DNA of 64,000 nt, from NCBI RefSeq assembly GCF_932526225.1, contig NC_064041.1:5700046-5764045 (forward strand), read 5' to 3'. The DNA comes from Nematostella vectensis (taxonomy: Eukaryota > Cnidaria > Anthozoa > Actiniaria > Edwardsiidae). Positions 21,262 through 31,655 of the stretch are shown one piece after another. Made by a program: the position numbers and the translations under genes. Every line of letters starts with the position of its first letter. The first letter of the stretch is position 1. The notes beneath the pieces were generated by a model. The model did not search any database, was not told the DNA's origin, and saw only the letters and a program-made list of their open reading frames with translations.

Positions 21262-21396
21262 ATAGACCCACAGTACGGTCTCACAGACCGAGGGTACCCT
21301 GTGGTCCAAGAGACTGGCAATAGGGACGAAGAAAGTGATGTTGTAGAAGAGGTGTTTATGAAGACTGATCCCCTGGATGCGTGTAATCTGTTTTAG
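21262..21396 (+). CDS. Locus B unit I terminal exon IDPQYG..., copy c
   Basis: Third 45-codon copy (VVEEVFMKTDPLDACNLF, TAG at 21394-21396). AATAAA occurs about 120 bp downstream (near 21510). Downstream of the VAPSHDEH exons, so probably the natural 3' end of unit I transcripts. Confidence 0.6.
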   Translation: MDPQYGLTDRGYPVVQETGNRDEESDVVEEVFMKTDPLDACNLF

Positions 21397-21596
21397 ATAA
21401 CGGGAATGGTTGGAGAGGGGGGGGGGGCGGGGCAGTCAGAAAGTTAAACTTTCCCTTCCCTCTTTTATTCTTTATACAATAAGATAAAAAGATAACAATT
21501 TAATAATTATAAATAAACGTTGCAGCGTACTTTTCTTGATTCATTTGCAATAAATTTTAAGTCGAGCTTATCTGTGACATCCTGATAATAATGTAG

Positions 21597-21957
21597 TTCA
21601 CTCTTTTTTTATAAGAACCTTTTCAATAAGAACATGCATGCTGAGATTTCAACAAATTTTAAGAACATGCTAGGAACCTGCTGAGGCTCATATAGCAGAA
21701 AAAAATATTACTTAATTAGTCTATGTGTACTAAAATGCAGTGTCAAATTGTGTTTATCGATAACAACCTAAAATATTATTGCTATTAAACATTTGTGTAA
21801 TTCTCTACCTAATAATTCATTGGGAACTATATTTTATAAGCACTAAAACTTAAGAACATCTTTAAGAGCACTTTCAGCCTTAAAATGCTAAAAAAATAAG
21901 AACTGCCCAGCCTCAATTGAAAAGTAGACGATCTTATAAAAATAAAAAGAGTGTATC
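21597..21957. mobile_element. MITE (CACTCTTTTTTTATAAGAAC family), unit I
   Basis: TIRs TCACTCTTTTTTTATAAGAAC and CTTATAAAAATAAAAAGAGTG. The paralogous copy in unit IV is at 50437-50789, so insertion predates the tandem duplication. Related to 10229-10556 and 55066-55950. Confidence 0.7.
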
Positions 21958-21999
21958 ATCAAACGAGTCAGTCTCGATTGAGCCATGAGTCATTGCAGG

Positions 22000-22115
22000 T
22001 GCAGGGCCATAGCCAGGGCCAAATATTTTCAAAAATTAGAACCAGTAGGGGTGTGGCCAGGTCCCCATGTTTTTAAATGTTTATTGCCCCCCCCCCCCCC
22101 CCTCCACCACAACCA
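22000..22115 (-). repeat. Dispersed repeat (inverse orientation of 3700-3875 family)
   Basis: CCAAATATTTTCAAAAATTAG, ACCAGTAGGGGTGTGGCC: reverse complement of the motif at 11085-11140. Ends in a C run at 22087-22102. Shared with unit IV at 50838-50940. Confidence 0.6.
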
Positions 22116-23017
22116 CCACATCCATACAGCACTGCATTCCCCCAGAACAAACGTAAATCTCAAAATACCGGCCCAAATGGCTTGAAACTTCACACAGACC
22201 ATATTTAAGATTCCACTGTCATGTCAGAATATTATTGAGAGTCTTAATGTTTTTATTTCGTATTAAAGTGAACGTCTTATTCCAATCCCGGATATGTTTA
22301 ATGTAAACCATGACACACAACGTGACGTAATCCACTATAATTTATTCATACACAGTGAGCTTGAGTTACTTGTGGTATACTCCAGATACTCGTTGCGGCA
22401 AGGTAATCTTGCTTAGGAAAATACACTTCTCTTTGAAAGAAGATGAAAATTCTGCTTCTGCATTGTTCCAACTGTTTGAGGTCTTTTTTCTTTTCCCGCT
22501 AACTTTGGTTCATTGACTTCAAAATCACCCCGTTATATGCCAAATAGGTTCAAGCTATCTTATATAATCAGTCCTCGAGCCTTCGATTATTTGAACGGTG
22601 AACGTTTTCATGACCCTCTACACTTATCAGCTTTTTTTTTCATTTTTTTGGCTATGATGTGTCTAATTTTATTTTTTTTTTTGTACTTTTCAAGTTTTTT
22701 CCTCTGAAAGTTGTTTCGTTTGAAAGCGGGCCAGCAGTACAGTACAGTACCTATATTATAATTTGATTTGGGATAGGTGGGGGAGGAGGGTGGATAAAAA
22801 ATATAACATAGCGAGAAGACCCAACATTTAAGAAAAAATACATTGCGCATTGGGAAAAGCAAGAAAAAAAGGGAATCATCCTGCACGAACGCACCCGAGC
22901 GTAAAAATATAATTTATTTTATTTATTTTATTTTTTTAAATGGGGGGGCACGTTACATAAACATTAGAAACAATAATGGCGGGGTATAGCTATGCCCCTA
23001 TTATTCATACAAATACA

Positions 23018-23159
23018 TAGCCTGTGTAGCAAGCGTTTCTGTGGAGTTTCGAGCAAAGAATGTGGCCGCGCGAAGAATCCCCATTTTTTGCCCGGCCATA
23101 TTCCTCGCTCGCTCTCTATTCCTGATGAAACTCCACAAAAACGCTTGCTACGTAGGCTA
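23018..23159. mobile_element. MITE, 142 bp, perfect 9-bp TSD, unit I only
   Basis: TIRs TAGCCTGTGTAGCAAGCG and CGCTTGCTACGTAGGCTA, extending through TTTCTGTGGAGTTTC. Flanked by ACAAATACA at 23009-23017 and 23160-23168. Unit IV at about 51744 has the undisturbed site, so insertion followed the duplication. A 9-bp TSD fits Mutator-like elements. Confidence 0.9.
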
Positions 23160-23330
23160 ACAAATACACATCAGTCAATCTTGTTTTAAAATCTGTAGTT
23201 TTTCTAGTTCGCTCGGTCAGTTCCTTATAAAGGCATTGCATACCATATTTGGGAGTCCGCTTCAATCAGTTTTTCGCTATTTATCGCTCTAGAATTCTTC
23301 TTTATTTCTCTTCTGTTTTCTTGGCGACAC

Positions 23331-26133
23331 AGAGGAAAATATAGGGGAATACAGGAAAATACAAGGAAATACAGGAGAATACAGAAAAATACAGAAAAAT
23401 ACAGAAGAATACAAGGAAATACAGGAGAATACAGGAAAATACAGGAGAATACAGGGAAATACAAGAGAATACAGGGAAATACAGGAGAATACAGGGAAAT
23501 ACAGGAGAATACAGGGAAATACAGGAGAATACAGGGAAATGCAGGAGAATACAGAAAAATACAGGAGAATACAGGAAAATACAGGGGAATACAGGAAAAT
23601 ACAGGAGAATAGAAGAATACAGGAAAATACAGGGGAATACAGGGAAATACAGAAGAATACAGGGAAATACAGGAGAATACAGGGAAATACAGGAGTATAC
23701 AGGAGAATACAGGGAAATACAGGGAAATACAGGAGAATACAAGGAAATACAGGAGAATACAAGAGAATACAGGGAAATACAGGAGAATACAGGGAAATGC
23801 AGGAAAATACAAGGAAATACAGGAGAATACAGGAGAATACAAGGAAATACAGGAGAATACAGGAGAATAGAAGAATACAGGAAAATACAGGGGAATACAG
23901 GGAAATACAGAAGAATACAGGGAAATACAGGAGAATACAGGGAAATACAGGAGTATACAGGAGAATACAGGGAAATACAGGAGAATACAGGAGAATACAA
24001 GGAAATACAGGAGAATACAAGAGAATACAGGGAAATACAGGAGAATACAGGGAAATGCAGGAAAATACAAGGAAATACAGGAGAATACAGGAGAATACAA
24101 GGAAATACAGGAGAATACAGGAAAATACAGGAGAATACAGGGAAATACAGGAGAATACAGGGAAATACAGGAGAAGACAGAAGAATACAGGAGAATACAG
24201 GAAAATACAGGGGAATACAGGAAAATACAGGAGAATAGAAGAATACAGGAAAATACAGGAGAATACAGGGAAACAGGGAAATACAGGAGAATTGGGGAAT
24301 ACAAGGAAATAGAGGAAAATATAGGGGAATACAGGAAAATACAAGGAAATACAGGAGAATACAGAAAAATACAGAAAAATACAGAAGAATACAAGGAAAT
24401 ACAGGAGAATAGAAGAATACAGGAAAATACAGGGGAATACAGGGAAATACAGAAGAATACAGGGAAATACAGGAGAATACAGGGAAATACAGGAGTATAC
24501 AGGAGAATACAGGGAAATACAGGGAAATACAGGAGAATACAGGGGAATAAAGGAAATACTTGGAGAATACAAGGAAATACAGGGAAACACAGGAGAACAC
24601 AGGAAAATACAGGAGAATACAGGGAAATACAGGAGAATACAGGGAAATACAGGAGAATTACAAGAAAATACAGGGAAACAGGGAAATACAGGAGAATACA
24701 GGGGAATACAGGGAAATGGAGGGAAAAAAAGGGGAATACAGGGAGAAACAAGGAAATACAGGCAAATACAAGAGAATACAGGAAAGTACAGGAGAATACA
24801 GAAAAATCCAGGAGAATACAGGCAAATACAGGAGAATACAGGAAAATACAGGGAAACAGGGAAATACAGGAGAATTGGGGAATACAAGGAAATCGAGGAA
24901 AATATAGGGGAATACAGGAAAATACAAGGAAATACAGGAGAATACAGGAGAATACAAGGAAATACAGGAGAATACAGGAGAATACAGGGAAATACAAGAG
25001 AATACAGGGAAATACAGGAGAATACAGGGAAATACAGGGGAATACAGGAAAATACAGGAGAATAGAAGAATACAGGAAAATACAGGAGAATACAGGGAAA
25101 CAGGGAAATACAGGAGAATTGGGGAATACAAGGAAATAGAGGAAAATATAGGGGAATACAGGAAAATACAAGGAAATACAGGAGAATACAGAAAAATACA
25201 GAAAAATACAGAAGAATACAAGGAAATACAGGAGAATACAGGAAAATACAGGAGAATACAGGGAAATACAAGAGAATACAGGGAAATACAGGAGAATACA
25301 GGGAAATACAGGAGAATACAGGGAAATACAGGAGAATACAGGGAAATGCAGGAGAATACAGAAAAATACAGGAGAATACAGGAAAATACAGGGGAATACA
25401 GGAAAATACAGGAGAATAGAAGAATACAGGAAAATACAGGGGAATACAGGGAAATACAGAAGAATACAGGGAAATACAGGACAATACAGGGAAATACAGG
25501 AGAACACAGGGAAATACAGGAGAATACAGGGAAATACAGGAGAACACAGGGAAATACAGGAAAAAACAAGGAAATACAGGCAAATACAGGAGAATACATG
25601 AAAATACAGGAGAATACCGGGAAATACAAGATAATACAGGAAAATACAAGAGAACACAGGAAAATACAGGAGAACACAGGGAAATACAGGAGAATACAGG
25701 GAAATACAGGAGAATACAAGGAAATACAGGGAAATGCAGGAGAATACAGGGAAATACAGGAAAATACAGGGGAATACAGGAGAATACAGGGGAATACAGG
25801 AGAATACAGGGGAATACAGGAGAATACAGGGGAATACAGGAGAATACAGAAGAATACAGGAGAATACAGGGAAATACAGGAGAATACAGGGGAATACAGG
25901 GATATACAGGAGAATACAGGGAAATACAGGAGAATACATGGAAATACAGGAGAACACAGGGAAATACAGGAGAATACAAGGGAATACAGGGAAATACAGG
26001 AGAATACAGGGGAATACAGGAGAATACAGGGATATACAGGAGAATACAGGGAAATACAGGAGAATACAGGGGAATAAAGGAAAATACAGGAGAATACAGG
26101 GAAATACAGGAGAATACAGGAAAATACAGGAGA
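23331..26133. repeat. 10-bp minisatellite (AATACAGGRA/G), about 280 copies
   Basis: Decamers AATACAGGGA, AATACAGGAG and AATACAGGAA repeat for 2.8 kb with higher-order blocks (for example a segment near 23850 recurs at 24230, 24400 and 25060). Because 10 is not a multiple of 3, three units make a 30-bp period encoding the same decapeptide in each frame. This gives ORFs of 910 and 967 codons on the minus strand (CISLYSPVFPCILLYFPVFS-like) and shorter ones on the plus strand (ENTGEYREIQ). I treat these as by-products. Confidence 0.9.
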
Positions 26134-26180
26134 ATATATTGGTCAGCGGTCTGCTGGTCAGCGGTCTGCTGGTCAGCGGC
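26134..26180. repeat. 15-bp tandem repeat (GGTCAGCGGTCTGCT x3)
   Basis: Three units at the boundary between the minisatellite and the gypsy fragment. Confidence 0.8.
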
Positions 26181-26191
26181 GGACCGTTTCA

Positions 26192-27634
26192 CTGTACGAA
26201 CAGCTTCACAAGCTAAGTTCAGCGAGATGTTTCTCCCTTGTTGATGTCAAAGAAAGGTTTCTACACATTCCTCTCGATGAGGAATCGTCATGGCTGACAA
26301 AAATGCACACATCATACGGAAGATACCGTTGGCGCCGCCTACCATTTGGAATTAAGAGCGCACCAGAGGAGTTTCAGATGCGACTGTTAACTGCACTCGA
26401 AGGCCTGGAAGGCATTATATGTATCGCAGACGACATCCTAGTATTCGGAGAGGGAAAAGTTTTCGCAGAAGCTGAGAAAGATCACGACAGACGATTCGTC
26501 GCCCTGATGGAACGCTGTAAACAGAGAAATATCAAGCTCAATGCACATAAGCTTCAGTTCAAGCTGACAGAGCTCAAATTTATGGGAACCATAATCTCGG
26601 CCGAAGGAATGAAACCGGATCCAGACAAGCAAGCACTACTTCGATTCATCGGAATGGTGAACTATCTTGCGCCGTTCTGCCCAAACCTGAGCACAGAAAT
26701 ACAGTCGGTGCGCATGCTAACCTAGGACGCCGTTACTTTCAACTGGTCTGAAGCACAAGATAGAGCGTTCAAGAAAGCAAAACAACTGATCTCATCAGCT
26801 CCTGTCTTAGCCTACTATGATCTTCACAAGCCAGTCGTGCTACAGACGGACGCCAGTGACTATGCTGTCGGTGGAGCTCTGCTCCAACCCAATGACGAGG
26901 GTAAACTCCAACCAGTGGCCTTCACGTCCTCAAGTATGAGCCCAACAGAACAACGCTCCTCACAAATCGAGAAGGAGTGTTTGGCTATCTGTAACGGTTT
27001 CCAGAAATTTGACCAGTGGCTATACGGCAAGTCAGATACCGAAGTTCACACCGACCACCAGCCCCTCGAAACCATCATGAAGAAACCTCTCAACAAGGCT
27101 CCAGCACGCTTACAGAAGACGATCATGAAGTTGCAGCGATATCAATTCAAGATTACCTACAAAAGAGGCCCGACCCTCTACCTAGCCGACACTCTCTCTA
27201 GAGCAGCCCTTCCTCAACCCATTGCCGCTAAAGTAACATCTTTCGAAGTATTCCGCACAGAGATGGCGGCCAGAGACACCGACAAGAACCCAAGGCTAAC
27301 AAAGAACACTGAGAGCCAAATAAGGGAAGAGACAAGCAAAGATACTACATTGGCAGCCTTACAAGACGTCATCATACATGGATGGCCAGAAGACAAAACA
27401 CGCCTGCGACATTCGCTCCGCCCCTACTGGTGCTATAGGGACGAGCTGTCAGTACAGAACAGCATAATCTACAAAGGCATACAAGTAATGATACCCCAAT
27501 CAATGTACAAAACCATGCTCTCCAAGATACACGCAAATCACTTTGGTGCAGAATCCAACATACGCATGGCACGTGAAGTCCTATTCTGGCCAGGGATGAG
27601 GAAAGCAATTCAGGACGCATGTGAATCCTGTGGC
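26192..27634 (+). pseudogene. Ty3/gypsy-like retrotransposon pol fragment (RT-RNase H-integrase zinc finger)
   Basis: Continuous frame with motifs in order: RT (CFSLVDVKERF; LPFGIKSAPEEFQ; the catalytic box reads IADD where YxDD is usual), thumb (LRFIGMVNYLAPF), RNase H (LQTDASDYAVGGALL, HTDHQPLE, LADTLSRA), and an integrase HHCC finger (HANHFGA ... CESC). Defects: no gag or protease, the RT start is missing, an in-frame TAG at 26723-26725, and an apparent short in-frame loss between PDPDK and QALLRFIGMV. It is cut at the HHCC finger by the PLE copy at 27635, so no integrase core. A dead fragment; an old endogenous copy. Confidence 0.85.
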
Positions 27635-28283
27635 AGTGTGGCGGTAAAAGGTGTAGGGTGTGTAACTTTCTTAAGACAGGGCGGGAGTTTCGCAGTACAG
27701 TTACTAATAAGAAATATGTCATTAATTTTGACTTGGACTGTAACTCAGATTTTGTTGTTTATCTAATTACTTGCTCTATGTGTAGCAAGCAATACGTAGG
27801 GTCTACTATCAATAGTTTTAGGAAGCGTTTTCATAATCATAAAAGTAGGTTAAATAAGCACCCTAGTTTACCGGTTAGTGAAAGAGTTAAGGATGACCTT
27901 ATCTATCAACATTTTCATTGCGACAATCATTTAGGTCTTAATAATGTTATGGTACAACTTATAGATAAGTGTAACTCTGAGGCTCAGCTTAGGGAAAGGG
28001 AAGGCCAGTGGGCTTATCGGCTTAAGTCTATCTACCCGCGGGGTCTTAATAGTGATGACTTTTTTTGTAGTAGGAACCCACGTAGAGAAGTGTAAATTCT
28101 TTTTATCCATAGCGCGCGCTATTCTAGAAAATGCGCGTTTTTGTCAGTTGTAATGTTTTTGCGTCTCGCGCCACTATTATGATGTAAATAAGCTTGTTAC
28201 GATTCACCTTCTTCAGTCTGCCCTGAAGAAGTCTTATTAAAGACGAAAATTTGGCAGAGTCGATTTCCAGTTTTTGGTGTATT
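27635..28283 (+). mobile_element. PLE 5'-truncated tandem copy (pLTR-like direct repeat A)
   Basis: 649 bp almost identical to 30775-31423 (offset 3,140; only a few substitutions). Encodes the C-terminal GIY-YIG part (to the stop at 28093-28095) and the element's 3' noncoding end. A truncated upstream copy in direct orientation is the typical Penelope arrangement. It joins the gypsy HHCC region at GTGTGGC. Confidence 0.85.
28217..28258 (+). ncRNA. Hammerhead-like fold in PLE copy A (degenerate)
   Basis: TCTGCC / CTGAAGA / A / GTCTT-ATTA-AAGAC / GAAA / ATTT / GGCAGA. Stem I (TCTGCC with GGCAGA), stem II (GTCTT with AAGAC) and both core strings are present. There is an extra A after CTGAAGA and almost no stem III. 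PLEs of many animals are known to carry minimal hammerheads; this one may be inactive. Confidence 0.4.
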
Positions 28284-28393
28284 GTATTCATTGTTCTGGT
28301 ACGAGAAGGCGACAGTTTGGGCTTTTTGATTCTATTCGTATTGATTTTCCCGAGGACTGATGGGGGAAGGATTCTACAAGCTCATCAACTTAA

Positions 28394-30604
28394 AGAAAAA
28401 AAGATCAAGATATTTACATCATTACCATTTTTTGGCCGATTGTCAGCTTAGGCGTGGTTACGAAAGGACTCATTATTAAGAAGACGGCAAATATAGGGCA
28501 TATTTCGGATGGTTTTCGGGACTTGTGGGACTCGACCTTGTATGAGTGTTCGTCTCGCCTACAAGTTCTATTTCTACAAGAAACTTCAAAAGTCTTGGAT
28601 GGTGTTACAGAAAAGTTTGAGAGGCTGGAGTCTCAGTTGGATGAGGGACATATGAGTTATTATCAGAATTTTTGTTTAGACATTCTTCCGAATTTTGAGG
28701 ATGGCCTTAACAAGAAACATGAGCAGAAATTGGATGCGCTTCTAAGTTTTTATAGAAGAGAGATAGTAGATGTTATGGAAACGACAGTGGATCATAAAGA
28801 GATCGCGTTTGATGCTTCGCATGAGGTCAATAGTGAGGAGCAAGACTACATGGTTGATGGAGGAGCAGAGCACGAGGCTCACAGTATGGACAATATTATT
28901 GGAACATTATCTGGGTCTATTCCAGAAACTATTAATACTAATACGGTTACTAGTACAGTGGGGGAGTCTACCATGGGTCTTAACGTAGTTGTTAATTTAT
29001 CTAGCCGGGAACTTAGCCGTGGGGAGGTTGCTCTTCTTTCTAAGGGTCTTAAATTTTGTCCTACTCCTAATGAGTTGGATGTTTTTGCTTTACGTAAGGA
29101 TATCAATGATTTCGTTAGGCGTATAAGGTTAAGGGAATTTTTTTATGATCCGGATGCCGTAGATGCAGATTTTTCGGAAACCCCAGCTTTTAGAAAAAAA
29201 ACATCTTGGTGTCCGGAAAAAGGTCGCGAAATTGCTATAGAGGCGTACGCTAAAGCCTTGGAGGAAGAGATCTTATCTTCAAACAAACAAGGTAAGTTTT
29301 ATAGTAATTTGACACAGGATGAACGCCGAGCTCTTAAGGATTTAAGGTATGCTAAGGATATAGTTATAAAAGAGGCGGATAAGGGTTTTGGGGTAGTGGT
29401 CATGGATAAGGATAAGTATATTCAAGAGGTACTAAGACAGCTCAGTGACAAGGAGGTATATAAGGAAACCAAGGATCTCACGCAGTATATTACGGAGCTA
29501 GTAAATAGAAGGGTACGTAAGTTGTCTGCTGATGGATTTATAGATGATAAGACTCTAGATTATCTTATAATCAATGGTAAGCCTAGGACAGGTCGATTTT
29601 ATCTCCTTCCTAAAATACATAAGAAGGGTAATCCAGGTAGGCCAGTCATATCGGGGTGTAATACTTGCACTGAAAAGATTTCTGAGTTTGTAGATTATCA
29701 TATTAAGGATTTGGTGCCATCTATACCATCCCATATTAAGGATTCTAAACATTTTCTAAATATAGTGAGGGATATGGGAACTTTACCTCAGGGGGCTATC
29801 TTAGTCACAGCAGATGTGGTTGGGCTTTACCCCCACATACCCCATGATGAGGGGCTGGAGGCTCTTAAAGCCGCTTTGGACAAACGTGGTAAGTTAACAG
29901 GTAATTATATTCCTACAGAGGACCTTGTGGACTTAGCTCGCATTGTCCTGGAGAATAATAACTTAGTATTTAATAAGAAGCATTATTTACAGGTATTAGG
30001 TACGGCTATAGGTACTAGAATGGCACCATCATATGCTAATCTTTTTATGGCTAAAGTTGAAAAGGAAATCATAGACACTTCTCCAGTTAAGCCTTATTTA
30101 TGGCGTAGGTATATCGATGACAATTTCATGATCTGGACTGAAGGTGAGGACGCTCTGAGAGATTTTATGGCTCACATGAACTCTATACATAGAACTATAA
30201 AATTTACGTTTGAGTGGTCTACTAGTCAGGTAAATTTTTTGGATGTTTCACTTACTCTTAGGGATGGGTTTATATCTACAGATCTGTATAGTAAGCCTAC
30301 TGATAAGCATCAATATCTTTTTCACACGTCCTGTCATCCGTCTGCTTGTAAGAAAGGCATTCCTTTTGGGCAGGCACTACGTATTCGTAGGGTATGTTCG
30401 GAAGACTCTTCTTTCGAAAAGAGGGTATTAGAGTTACAAGGTTATTTAGTTGATAGGGGTTATGACGGCAGGTTTGTGGGGAGGGAAGTTGACCGGGTTA
30501 GACGTATTCCTAGGGACGACACATTGAAAGACAGGCGTAAAGGTGAGAATAATCGTGTACCTTTTGTAGTCACTTTTCATCCAGCTTTACCTAATTTTCG
30601 ATAA
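28394..30604 (+). CDS. Penelope-like element reverse transcriptase
   Basis: Open from 28394 (after TAA at 28391) to TAA at 30602. No ATG before 28652; 28454 is a GTG. A TTAG at 28448-28451 could be a 3' splice site, since some PLEs have introns near their 5' end. RT motifs typical of PLEs: IKEADKGFGVVVMDKDKY, FYLLPKIHKKGNPGRPVIS, TADVVGLYPHIPHDEGLEAL, GTAIGTRMAPSYANLFM and the catalytic RRYIDDNFMIW (YIDD). The upstream 200 residues are charged and helix-like. The GIY-YIG domain follows in the +1 frame. Confidence 0.9.
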   Translation, partial: RKKDQDIYIITIFWPIVSLGVVTKGLIIKKTANIGHISDGFRDLWDSTLYECSSRLQVLFLQETSKVLDGVTEKFERLESQLDEGHMSYYQNFCLDILPNFEDGLNKKHEQKLDALLSFYRREIVDVMETTVDHKEIAFDASHEVNSEEQDYMVDGGAEHEAHSMDNIIGTLSGSIPETINTNTVTSTVGESTMGLNVVVNLSSRELSRGEVALLSKGLKFCPTPNELDVFALRKDINDFVRRIRLREFFYDPDAVDADFSETPAFRKKTSWCPEKGREIAIEAYAKALEEEILSSNKQGKFYSNLTQDERRALKDLRYAKDIVIKEADKGFGVVVMDKDKYIQEVLRQLSDKEVYKETKDLTQYITELVNRRVRKLSADGFIDDKTLDYLIINGKPRTGRFYLLPKIHKKGNPGRPVISGCNTCTEKISEFVDYHIKDLVPSIPSHIKDSKHFLNIVRDMGTLPQGAILVTADVVGLYPHIPHDEGLEALKAALDKRGKLTGNYIPTEDLVDLARIVLENNNLVFNKKHYLQVLGTAIGTRMAPSYANLFMAKVEKEIIDTSPVKPYLWRRYIDDNFMIWTEGEDALRDFMAHMNSIHRTIKFTFEWSTSQVNFLDVSLTLRDGFISTDLYSKPTDKHQYLFHTSCHPSACKKGIPFGQALRIRRVCSEDSSFEKRVLELQGYLVDRGYDGRFVGREVDRVRRIPRDDTLKDRRKGENNRVPFVVTFHPALPNFR

Positions 30605-31235
30605 TTTACCTGGTATTCTTCGTAGTTTACAGCCAGTTCTAGAATCTTCTAGTAGATGTAGGGGTGCTATTGGTAGGGTACCTATGGTGGCTTATAGGAA
30701 ACCTAGGAGTTTAAAGGATATGTTGATGCACTCCTCTCTTAAAGAGGATAGTACTCAGGTTAGAGGTTGTGGTAAGTGTGGCGGTAAAAGGTGTAGGGTG
30801 TGTAACTTTCTTAAGACAGGGCGGGAGTTTCGCAGTACAGTTACTAATAAGAAATATGTCATTAATTTTGACTTGGACTGTAACTCAGATTTTGTTGTTT
30901 ATCTAATTACTTGCTCTATGTGTAGCAAGCAATACGTAGGGTCTACTATCAATAGTTTTAGGAAGCGTTTTCATAATCATAAAAGTAGGTTAAATAAGCA
31001 CCCTAGTTTACCGGTTAGTGAAAGAGTTAAGGATGACCTTATCTATCAACATTTTCATTGCGACAATCATTTAGGTCTTAATAATGTTATGGTACAATTT
31101 ATAGATAAGTGTAACTCTGAGGCTCAGCTTAGGGAAAGGGAAGGCCAGTGGGCTTATCGGCTTAAGTCTATCTACCCGCGGGGTCTTAATAGTGATGACT
31201 TTTTTTGTAGTAGGAACCCACGTAGAGAAGTGTAA
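30605..31235 (+). CDS. Penelope-like element GIY-YIG endonuclease region (frameshifted)
   Basis: Read in the +1 frame from about 30600 (DNLPGILRSLQPVL) to the stop at 31233-31235. Has the PLE Cys cluster CGKCGGKRCRVC, then VVYLITCSMCSKQYVGSTINSFRKRFHNH, the GIY-YIG-type core with R and H. A single shift near TTTTCGATAAT separates it from the RT; all else is open. Either a lost base pair in this copy or a +1 recoding site. The endonuclease nicks target DNA in PLE retrotransposition (family knowledge). Confidence 0.85.
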
Positions 31236-31423
31236 ATTCTTTTTATCCATAGCGCGCGCTATTCTAGAAAATGCGCGTTTTTGTCAGTTGTAATGTTTTT
31301 GCGTCTCGCGCCACTATTCTGATGTAAATAAGCTTGTTACGATTCACCTTCTTCAGTCTGCCCTGAAGAAGTCTTATCAAAGACGAAAATTTGGCAGAGC
31401 CGATTTCCAGTTTTTGGTGTATT
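30775..31423 (+). repeat. PLE 3' direct repeat B
   Basis: Pair of 27635-28283. Ends in GGTGTATT, immediately followed by AGGAAATACAAGAGAATACAGG, a piece of the 10-bp minisatellite. Confidence 0.85.
31357..31398 (+). ncRNA. Hammerhead-like fold in PLE copy B (degenerate)
   Basis: Same fold as 28217-28258; stem II loop ATCA instead of ATTA. Confidence 0.4.
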
Positions 31424-31488
31424 AGGAAATACAAGAGAATACAGGAAAATACAGTGTTAACCAGGGAAATACAGGAAAATAAAGAAGA
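31424..31488. repeat. Remnant of the 10-bp minisatellite right of the PLE
   Basis: AGGAAATACAAGAGAATACAGG and similar decamers, broken by TGTTAACC. The array lies on both sides of the gypsy/PLE block. Confidence 0.75.
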
Positions 31489-31634
31489 TATGAAAATTAA
31501 TTATTTTACAATATACTATTATGATACACTTTAATATGGTTACATGAAGTAGTCACCCGTGCGCATGCCAAAACCACGTGCTTTGTGTAAGCCCACGGAC
31601 AGTACAAACGGCAAAAACTACTGCTCGATAAAAT

Positions 31635-31655
31635 ATGGCTGAATCTAAAGCTACC
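31635..31655 (+). CDS. Locus B unit II first exon 1a (MAESKAT)
   Basis: Identical peptide to unit I; GTAAGT donor kept; E-box 17-mer at 31564-31580. Confidence 0.4.

Larger units (their letters stand above)
12479..23295 (+). repeat. Tandem unit I of locus B (most complete copy)
   Basis: Collinear with 44093-51890 (unit IV) from GTAAAAGTAGCAAGCTAAGC to GTTTTTCGCTATTTATCGCT. The first part is also collinear with 31490-35694 and 35895-43103. Right after its end, 23297-23330 again matches unit-internal sequence (TTCTTCTTTATTTCTCTTC, as at 12944 and 44248), so a new unit starts there before the minisatellite. Confidence 0.85.

Noticed and set aside
23225-26192. ORFs of 910, 967, 432 and 353 codons on the minus strand, and 257/243 on the plus strand
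   Set aside because: All are readings of the 10-bp minisatellite, which lacks stops in most phases; overlapping ORFs in several frames of both strands show they are by-products.
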